Position numbers and translations under genes: made by a program
DNA from: Hirsutella rhossiliensis
Taxonomy: Eukaryota > Ascomycota > Sordariomycetes > Hypocreales > Ophiocordycipitaceae
Reading direction: 5' to 3'
Assembly (NCBI RefSeq): GCF_020360975.1
Contig: NW_025408679.1
Location: forward strand, 2,170,001 to 2,234,000
DNA length: 64,000 bases
Part shown: one piece after another, positions 55,855 through 64,000 of the stretch
Position numbering within the stretch: the stretch's first letter is position 1
Layout: the number at the start of each line of letters is the position of its first letter
Notes under the pieces: generated by a model
What the model saw: the letters and a program-made list of their open reading frames with translations, nothing else
What the model was told of the DNA's origin: nothing
The model's database searches: none

Positions 55855-56590
55855 ATGGCCCTTGAGTGCAATAGCTGCAAGAAGTCGCCGCCTGAAGTTG
55901 CCCTCCTCAAGAGGTGCGCGAAATGTTCCACCACGCCGTACTGCTCCAGGGATTGCCAGAAGGCAGACTGGAAGGTCCATAAGAAGGTTTGTGGCAAACA
56001 GGCCGACGCCACGACATCGTTCCAAGATGGGCCTACAACGGGAAATTCATCGCCTCCGAAGGGGTTGGAACAGGGCGTCATCCGCCCCTTCACGCGTCTT
56101 GAAAATCGCACTTGGCTGCATGATCGATCGGAAAGAGATGTCTACGGGCTGCTGATCGACGCCTACCGACTGCGCGTTGAGGACATGTACAACATTGAAG
56201 GCGAAGCAGACGCGGATAGCATATATGGTGGTGCCGCCAACGGGTTGCGTGGCTTCAAGCGTTTCCTGGAGCGCGTCGAGCGTTGTCCCGGTATACTGCC
56301 GCCGTGGTGGGATGCAAAGAAGAAGAAAGAGTGAGACACTCGGTATGACCCCATCGCAATGGCACGACCTACGAAGCGCGGTGGAAAAGAGCGACATCAT
56401 CGAGCAATATGGGGATTCCCGATTCCCGATGCAGCTTCGGATGTTTGCCGAGTCCGTGTACGGTCGAGCTCCGGGTGGGACAAGTGGGACGGCGATGAGT
56501 CAAATGATGGTCGCGATGGAGCAGGGTAAAGCAGAGGGGATGGAGTCGCATATGATGGACATGTCAGCAGCCATGCTTGGTCGGCGGTGA
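55855..56590 (+). pseudogene. MYND zinc-finger protein, frameshifted
   Basis: The ATG at 55855 starts a classic MYND finger: CNSCKKSPPE, then CAKCSTTPYCSRDCQ, then HKKVC. A conserved fungal tail follows (YGLLIDAYRLRVEDM, GLRGFKRFLERVE, GILPPWW). The frame ends at 56334 right after a Lys run. The homologous continuation lies in the next frame from 56348: MTPSQWHDLRSAVEKSDIIE and MQLRMFAESVYGRAPGG, to the stop at 56590. A two-base loss near 56331-56337 (TGCGAG to TGAG) explains it. Intact length would be about 245 residues. MYND fingers bind proteins, not DNA. The break looks recent, or is an assembly error. Confidence 0.72.
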
Positions 56591-56698
56591 AGGGATACGC
56601 TTGGTTAGTCGACAGCACCGCAGATCGAGTAGAAGCTGGCCGATCGTGGCTACGACGTACGAAAGGGTCAAACTATCGGGATGGTTAGTATACTGCCA

Positions 56699-59600
56699 CT
56701 ACTTTTCGAAACCTTGGCCCTCGTATAACCGTCTCGTTTCCGCGGCCAAGTTCTTGAGTCTCTGCATTCCATCAAGTATGGCCTGATCCAGCCCATTGCC
56801 AATGAAATCATGGTACCTCACGGGACCAAGAAGCTTGATGCCCCGAAGCGAGGTGCACCTGGACAGTTGCACATAGAGGCTCGTAAAATCGCACTTGGAG
56901 GGTTCACCATTGGTCACACGATTTCCACGCAGCTCCAACAGTACTTCGACGAACGTTTTACCCTGGGCCTTGTAATCGGTGAGAACGAAGGCTGGTACGA
57001 CGGGCAACCCACGTCGCGTGCATCTTGCCGACAAGAATTTGAAGTGAGAGCTAGTCGAATCGAGCGTATGCGACATGGGACGGATGAGTACCGTCCCCAC
57101 CGGGAGGGATGGTATCGCCAAGGCTTTCGTCTCCTCGGACTGCAGAAGAATGCCGAGCGGTGGCCCGAAGTGGATGGTCACGTCATCCGCCAAGCAGTAT
57201 CCCGGGTGATTGGGATCGATTATCACGTCCACGGCAGTAAAGTCGGCCCCATTCACAACCTTCAGGCCAGTGTAGATGTTCTTGTTCACAACCACGGGTA
57301 TGCCCTGGGCGTAGAAGAAGACGCCGGGGACTTTGCAGGCAGAGTCGTCGCCTTGTCCGATGGTTCGCGCTACGATGTCTGGAGAAAGCGCGCCGCTACG
57401 CCAGGTGTGAGTCGAGACAAAGATACGGATATGCCGCTGGTTGAAGCGCGCCCAGCCCACAACAGCTTCCATGTTGAGGGCCCACCGGGTGCGGTTCAGC
57501 GGCGTTATAGCACGCAAACCATCGTGGAAGGTGATTTGGGAGCGTCCTACGATGTTGGCGTTGAGCAAGTCCAGGTCTTGCTGTGTCTGGCGCCCGTTAC
57601 GGACTCGGTCCAGGAGTGCGCGGAGCTGGGGATCGTTGCGTGCGCGGACTTGGTCTTCGAGGAGCACCACGGTTTTGAACAGATGCCACAATCTGCAGCC
57701 GCTGTGGTGAGAGATGGTGGCTTGTCGCAGGGGGGTCTCTGTTCGGTCCGGCGGTCTGATGATCAGTAGGCTTGTTTCCCGCACGGGGGGCGAACTGGTA
57801 GAAGTCTCCCATCAGTAGAACGACAGGCATGCCACCAAACGGTTCGTCCGGACAGTCACGGAGCGCCTGCAGGTGGCGACTGACGTTGTGCAGAGTGGCT
57901 CCTCCCAGCATACTGACCTCGTCAATCACGAGCACCAGCTTCTGTTTCCAGATCCACTTCTTCGCCTCCGAGAAGGGGGGAGGCGGTTTGTTTGGATCGC
58001 GATGGGAATCTAACCCACAGGCCGAGTGGATGGTCGTGCCGCCAATCTGGGCCGCCGAACTGCCCGACGTGCCGGTTATCTGCAGAAGATGCGGCTGGTT
58101 CCTCGCCGCGAACACGTCCTTGAGGGCATCGATAATCCTCGACTTTCCCGTGCCACCCGGCCCGCCGGTGTATTGAAGATGCTGACCCGCTGAGTCCGGA
58201 TTGGCAGTATACTTGTCCAGAAACAGGCAAACGAGTCGAAGGGCCATGGTCTGTAGATAGTTCAATGTAAAGCTGGCCGCGGTGGCGTGTCCCATCTCCG
58301 CGAAGCTAGTTGCCGGACTGACGTCGACAAGCATCCGAGGGCCTCGTTCATTGAGGTCGCTGCCCGGGAGCGCAGCAGCGGACTCCATATCGCCGTAGCA
58401 AGCTAGCGTATCGTCGATGTCGGCGCCATCCGCGGAAAGCATGGTCCCCTGAGAACCACCCTCTATGTCGTCTAGCATCCGAAGATGCAAAAGTTGTTGG
58501 GCCTTGGCCGCTGCTTGGACATTGTTCTGAGATATTGGGAATTGGCACGAGGCGTCACCTTGATCGTGGGCCATATTCCGGTACAAATCCTCTTGACGTT
58601 GGACGAAAGGTTGCTCTTCTTCAGTCGGGTTCTCTTCGCATAGATCGTGTATTAAAACTCCAAGGACGGGTGAGTCTTTTGTGGCGTCCGTGTCCTGCAC
58701 GGCATTTCGCAAAATATGGAGTAGAGCTCTGTAGGCCTGACGATGAGCCATCGCTGGAGGCTCTTCTTCGTATCGGCCATCGTCAAGTGGGTACTCGACG
58801 TCAATTGTGTCGTCGCCCTCCGACCGACTGGCCCAGAGCTTCGCGTCCTTACGCGCGTCTTCGGCCGACTTTCTCAAAAGACAAATGTTAGAGACGTAGA
58901 AACGGATACGGGGACAAAGGCCCGCCCGATGCGTCGTCCATATGTCGGTTATATCGCCTAGGCTCTCAGAAATGAAGTTTTCCCAAGGAACGAATAGCGC
59001 CAAATGTAGGACAGAATTGCTGCACAGGATGTCAGACGGAGCGAAAACGGTGCCCGGGGGGTAGAGCGTACCGCTTAATATACACTGGGTGGTCATCCTC
59101 GTGGTCGTCGCTGATGTATCCTTGGAAGATCGGGACGGCGTACTGGTCGGGCCGTCGAAGCTTTTGCATCCAGCCTTCACAGTCGGGATCCTGGCCATCG
59201 AGAAAAATGTGAGAGTCATCTTCACTCCGACCATTTCGACGCACCAAGTGAATCATTGACATGTAGTCATACAGGCATAAGTCTTGTAGAACATGACCGC
59301 GGTAGGCGTACGCCTCTAGGCATAGAAGGGTTCGCCCTCCTTGCCTCAGAGGGATTGTCTCCGGGGGCTGTACGGCGTCCGTCAGCTCGCCGGCCTGATG
59401 GCGGAGATGCGCCCACAGCCGAAAGATTGTCCAGTAGAGGGCCGTCAAGTTCAGGAAGGACCAATGCGGCACGTTGGTAAAGTCGGTGTCATATCCAAGG
59501 AGATGGTAGCAGACCTCCACAGCCGAGAGCTGTCGCTCGGAGAAGATCCGGTTTGCCGTTCTCATCAGGAATTGACGGCTTTCGTTCAATACTGCCTGCT

Positions 59601-62600
59601 GCCTCTCGTCGGGCAGGGTGGGACCTGGCGCGCGAGACGTCGGACGACCGGCCTCGCGAAGTTGGCGGGCAACCTCGGTGGCGAGAGCAATGCGCTTCCA
59701 CATCGGCGTATCCAGTTTGGTGGCGTAGTTCGTGATGTAGTACACCATGGCCAGGCCCTTGGTTTTGGTCAAGATCATCGAGACGTCGTGATTGTGGCGA
59801 AGGCCGACCGCCAATGACTTGTTATACCGGTTGACGAGTGGATGGTTACGCCGGATCTGAAGCAGACCGTCCTCTGTGAACCCTGTCTCCTCGACGATCT
59901 TCCACGGTGCCTTGAAGCGGCAGGCTGTCCTTCTCTGTGGATCTGCACCCTGTTCGACGATGCCCTTCAGAGAATACTTGAGGCAGGTGTACGTGTGGGA
60001 GTGCACTTGGCAACAGTACGCGATGAAGTTGGATTCGTCTTCGAAGGCCGCAGTGAGAGCCGAGGTGCTCGTCATGACCTCCTCCACAGGGTAGATAGGC
60101 TTCCTCTCCTGTCGCACGGCTTTTCCGGCATCTTCATCTAGACACTCATGAAAGACGGAGTCTACGTATCGGATCACCTGGGCACGATATGCTCCTTCCG
60201 CGGGATTGGCCATGTCGTCCATCAGGTTCGGCAATCGCATGTTGCCGTCCAGCCAGAGGAGCCCATGCAAGTGGAGGCTGCCTCGCTCGTTCGTTTCCAC
60301 CGTCGCGTAGTAGTGGCTGATCTTCCCGAAGATCGATTCCTGGCCTGTGTTCACGTATTTGTCAAAGAATAGGGATATTTCTCGGTGGAAGAAGATGGCC
60401 GAGCTGACCGGATCCATGGTGCTCAGGGCGATTCTGTCGTACCTTTCACGGAGATCGGCTAAAAGTTCCTTTGCAGACTCGTAATCGTGGAGCCTATGAA
60501 TGGCAAGCTTCATCTTCACCGGATTATTAATGTCGTTAGGACTGATGGTAATCCAGATTGCAGGCATACCGGCGCGGATGTCCAGAGCTTGTATCTTCCT
60601 CCGCATAAGTAAACGGGATTCGTTCGAGAGCGGCTGTGCATGGCCAAAGATCGACAGCTCGCGAAGCAAGAGCGATATGTCGGGGTCCGACGTAGTCCTG
60701 GTCTCCCGCATCTCCGCCTCGGCCCTCTTCAGTCGGTCCTCGGTCAAGTTCGCATAGGCTTGCTCAAGTCTGTGGAAGGAATCTTCAGCGACACGGACCA
60801 TGCTGATGCGGCGGTTGGAGGAGCGAAGGAGGGTGTTGAATACTAAGAAACAAAAGACAGGATGGGTGGCAAATCGGCCTCCATGCCGTTGCAATACGTA
60901 TCTGGCCCAGTAGTTGAGCGAGTGATTCGGACGACGGTCAGTAACATCGCTTTGTCGGCTATGACTCGAGTCGCCCTTCGATTTCGGCCCCCCCCTTCCC
61001 CACGGAAAAAGCTTCGGAAATGTTCGAGGGAAGAAATCTTCGTGCAGGTTGTCTGCAAAATCCGCACCACGCTCTACTCGGGCAAACGGCTGGTCTCCCG
61101 TAGTTTGGACCTGCATAACGCACGGCACAGAGGTGCCATGTCGGTCTGGATTGGCGTTTACGATGTCGGCCAGAAACGACAGTTTATCGGTCTCGGCGAA
61201 GGCAGCCGGTCCATCGAGAGGAAACATGCCGGACGTAGACGTCTCACAGACAGTGTCCACTTCCTGGCCGATGGCAGCCGAGTCGGGGACAAGAGTCACC
61301 GGCTCACCAGGAGAGGGTTGAGTCTGCTCGGTCGACAGAGTACAGTCCAAATCGCAAGATTCGGCGATGAAAGTAGGATCGATCGAGTTCACCAGTTCAT
61401 CGATGCTTCTAAAGCTGTTTTCCTGCAAGCCTCGGTCGGTGTCCGGCACTATATGGTCCGTCTGTGTCTTCTCAACAGTCGACGGTTCCTCTCTTCGCAT
61501 GCGGTCCATGATGACGGTCGGAACACTGGACCCGTCGGCATACTGCCAGCCATCTATCTCCGCTTGGTCGATTGCGATGTCCTCGTAAAGCGGGTTGTTC
61601 CTTCGCAGCCATGCCAGGGCAGCTGCCACTCGAGATTTACGCACCTGAAGCAGGTGTCTGACGTCTGCGGAGCCAGGCTTGCCCGAACCGCTCCAAGAGA
61701 TGTGGATGTTCTCAATGGCCTGCAGTAAGGGATGGGGAAGAACGGTGGCAACAAGATCGTCCACCTTGTTCGGAAAGACGACGATATGTCCTTTCATGTG
61801 CTTGCGGTAGCTGATTCCCGAACGGGTCTTGTTGTCGACCGTGAACTTGGTGATATAGCCAAAAGGTGCGTGCAGGGCAATGAGTCTCTCTTCAACGGGA
61901 GAGAGGTCATCAAGCTCCTTGGGGTACCGATGCTCGCAACCGATGGCCATGTTGTTAACCGAGCAGGCTTTGGGCAGCCGTCCACCGTCGAAGCTGACGC
62001 GACACTCGCGGCATACGTCAACTCCTGCGCGCTCGTGCGGCGGAAGGCAAGCGTCACACTTCTGGATAGCCCTGGTCGCCTGCAGCAGGGAGGGCGACAA
62101 ACGACCTCTCCACTGCATGGCTGAGAGCTCGCAAGGCGGCGTCTTCCTGTAGCAGAAGACGCAGTGAGAAATCCGTAACGTCCTCTCGTCCGTAAAGGCT
62201 TGGTAGAACGATTTAGGAGCTGCTACCCGAAGGGCAAGTGGAATTTCGTTGCACCAGGATCTTGTTGACGACGCCTGCTCCTTGGCGCGGAAAGAGGCGT
62301 TATAGTGATGTAGTGCGGATTCGACTGAGCCTCGTTGAAGTTGAAAGGTTTCTCGCATCGGCCGAGGTCTTTTGGGGGGGCGCTTGGGCAGCGTCGGCGG
62401 TGGAGTGGGAAGCGCTTGCTCTTGTCTAGGTCGTTTCGGGGACGGAGTCGCCGGCGGCTGAGTGGTGGTCGAAGTGGGAGGTGCTTCTTCTCTGAGTCGG
62501 TTCGGCGATAAATTGCCTCGCGGCTGCGTGTGTGGGTTATATTGGTATTGGGCTTCACGTCGGCGGGGTCGGTCTTCAGCGCGCTGGCGATCCATATCAT

Positions 62601-62682
62601 GTAAGAGACGGAGGATCTCGTCATGTGGGACTCTGACGGGCTGTTGCCGGCGCTGGACCCTGGCTACCTGTTCTCGCGGCAT
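56699..62682 (-). pseudogene. Helitron Rep-helicase, nearly intact (third rolling-circle element)
   Basis: The first frame (62682-59032) has 1216 codons. It has a basic Pro-rich N-terminus, Cys clusters (CVFCYRKTPPCE; CDACLPPHE...CRECRVSF), Helitron_like_N, the HUH motif in RGSLHLHGLLWLDG (near 60265), and the two-Tyr region in AMVYYITNYATK (near 59735). After a one-base shift in a C/G run near 59050, the PIF1-like helicase follows: Walker A YTGGPGGTGKSR (near 58155), Walker B LVLVIDEVSML (near 57920), LLMGDFYQFAP (near 57805). A second shift in a six-C run near 57780 leads to the C-terminus (SLYVQLSRCTSLRGIKLLG), ending at 56699. Total about 1990 residues. It is not closely similar to the Helentrons. 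I could not find its DNA termini. Confidence 0.85.
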
Positions 62683-63424
62683 GGTGAAAACGAGTGGCCC
62701 GAGGAGAGAAGACCGGCTCTGCTTGAGAAGAAAATCGGTTCCAGTCAGACAGACTTGTCGGCATACCTAAAGGGTTCGGTCAGTCAATCGGCCGGGCAGC
62801 GGGGTCGGTGGGGCTCATTGTGGCTTGCCTTGACGATTCGAAAGGCACCAGTCGGTGGCGCAGGCGCACGGAGCGGCATGTGGTCCGTGCTAAGGTAGGG
62901 CGCGGAAGGACGCGGAAGAAAGATCCTTTCGTCACGTCGTTCCTCGTTCCTCAAGGCACAGGAGACAGGAGACCGGCGCAAGCGCCGCCAATGCCTTGAG
63001 GAACGAAAGTGGCGGTGAAAGTGGCTGTGAAAGTGGCTGGTGGGCACGGAGCGGGAAGCGGCCCGTGCGTAGGGGGGTGGAAGGTTTGCGGGGGAAAGAG
63101 GCGGAAGAAAGAACCTTTCGTTCCTCAAGGCACCGGCCCCTTTCAGGGTCCGCCAATGCCTTGAGGAACTTGAGGAACGGGACTGGAGCATTCAGTTTGG
63201 TTTTCACACTGACAGGTCTGTTGAGAAGAAGATGCGGCTTGCTCTGATAGTGTGGCTGCTTGGACGCCATCTTACCCCGCTACAACATGGTGGGTTGAGG
63301 GCGGGGTAAGGACGCAATGGAAAAGGAAAGTCTAAGGAGCCAGCCTTCATCTCGAATGGCGAAGGAGTCCGAACCGTTCGTGAATCATGCAGTGAAGTGG
63401 AACAATTTGTCAAGAATCGACCCA
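62683..63424. other. Repeat-rich intergenic DNA
   Basis: No gene. It holds a MITE (62992-63132), a lone MITE end (about 62946-62959) and the direct repeat shared with 55.6 kb. From about 63290 it is the leader of the last gene. Confidence 0.5.
62992..63132. mobile_element. 141-bp MITE, second copy
   Basis: Perfect 18-bp TIRs, TGCCTTGAGGAACGAAAG and its inverse. The internal part (GGAAGAAAGAACC near the right end) resembles the copy at 54092-54221. No clear target duplication. Confidence 0.65.
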
Positions 63425-64000
63425 ATGCCTCCGATTGATTATTCAAAGGTGGGACAACATCGACACCGATTCGGAGCCAGAGGCATCGCCCCAGCAAGCG
63501 CCAGCGGCAACACCCACCCCGCCGCCCACGCATGCCTCCCCGGCGTTGGGTACATCAGGTTTGAGGGAAATGCACAGCAACTCAGGGCAAGTTGAAGCTG
63601 TCATTGTCCGATGCGAGGCAGAGAAACGCAAGTTTCCCCTTTGGTCTGCCACTGCAATCCCTGCGAATCATGATGTGTTTTCGCAGTCGGTGCCCTCCGT
63701 CCCAGCGCTCATCGAGGTCCCGCTGGTCCTCTATCGGACGGGGACTCAGTCCGCCAACGAGGCAGACCTCGACAACCAGATTGCTACGTACCTTAATATT
63801 GATGCCGACTCCGGGTTTGCACCTCCAGAATGGCAGTCACAAGTTGGCACCGTCGTGGTCGCGCGCAAGGACAGGAGGCCATTTTATCCGCAGCATCTTG
63901 AAGGCGTGTGGATGTTCTGCGACCACATCCTGGACCTGTTCGGGGAGGGAGACGGGCCGCCGAGATGGCTTTATAGCCGTCACGCGTTCGAGGAATGGTG
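63425..64000 (+). CDS. Conserved fungal protein, N-terminal part (cut by window end)
   Basis: It starts MPPIDYSK at 63425. One extra base in a G run near 63449 moves the true frame, which then reads WDNIDTDSEPEASP and a Pro/Ala/Thr-rich stretch. A long uninterrupted conserved region follows: VIVRCEAEKRKFPLWSATAI, VPLVLYRTGTQS, DNQIATYLNIDAD, GFAPPEWQSQVGTVVVARKD, GVWMFCDHILDLFGEGDGPP. It is open to 64000. The WD-N-x-D-x-D-S-E start and this body recall fungal proteins that often carry a C-terminal MYND finger. That finger would lie beyond the window. The function is unknown. Confidence 0.6.

Noticed and set aside
56810..57769. 319-codon plus-strand open frame
   Set aside because: It is the antisense shadow of the Helitron helicase C-terminus, which has recognisable motifs on the minus strand.

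Overview
The window is eukaryotic and most likely from a filamentous ascomycete fungus. Short GT-AG introns of about 40-90 bp interrupt the host-type genes. The mobile elements are fungal families: Ty1/copia, chromodomain Ty3/gypsy, Tad-like LINE, Fot/pogo, MULE, Crypton with a GCR1_C tail, and Helitron/Helentron. It is a transposon-dense, gene-poor region. I support only six host-type loci: a pseudokinase (22.4-23.5 kb, minus), a MATE transporter (30.1-31.7 kb, minus), a CYP65-like P450 (52.3-54.1 kb, plus), a broken MYND zinc-finger gene (55.9-56.6 kb, plus), a conserved fungal gene cut by the window end (63.4 kb onward), and a decayed fragment at 24.4-24.9 kb. A 26-27 kb open frame is possible.

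Layout. 0.3-11.1 kb: two inverted copia elements (257-5051 plus; 6733-11069 minus). Between them lie the 3' end of a gypsy element and piggyBac and LINE fossils. The rest of the gypsy element is at 11.1-12.5 kb. Target duplications, LTR variants and the gypsy reading frame all show that 5052-6732 was inverted by recombination between the copia copies. 12.6-13.8 kb: a tRNA-like pol III sequence and two LINE 3' ends. 14.05-19.66 kb: a 5.6-kb palindrome of two divergent Crypton copies around a 67-bp minisatellite. 19.7-27.4 kb: mostly anonymous DNA with the pseudokinase. 27.4-29.6 kb: a Fot/pogo element. 30.1-31.7 kb: the MATE gene, whose last codons and stop lie in a 76-bp MITE.

31.9-42.9 kb is a nest: a MULE with 104-bp terminal inverted repeats contains a Fot element (33692-35539, 44-bp TIRs) and a Helentron-type rolling-circle element (35560-41184). 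Removing both rejoins the MULE transposase frame. A second copy of the Helentron family (43789-50396) carries a retroposon-like insert. 50.4-52.3 kb holds short repeats and a fold-back element in front of the P450. 54.5-55.5 kb holds a truncated second MULE transposase. 56.7-62.7 kb encodes a different, nearly intact Helitron Rep-helicase.

The host genes show no sign of forming a pathway or cluster; they look like islands among transposons. Almost every long reading frame is broken by one- or two-base indels, often in homopolymers. This could be real decay or residual long-read assembly error, and it limits any claim that a given gene is dead. All assignments come from reading the sequence; no database search was run.
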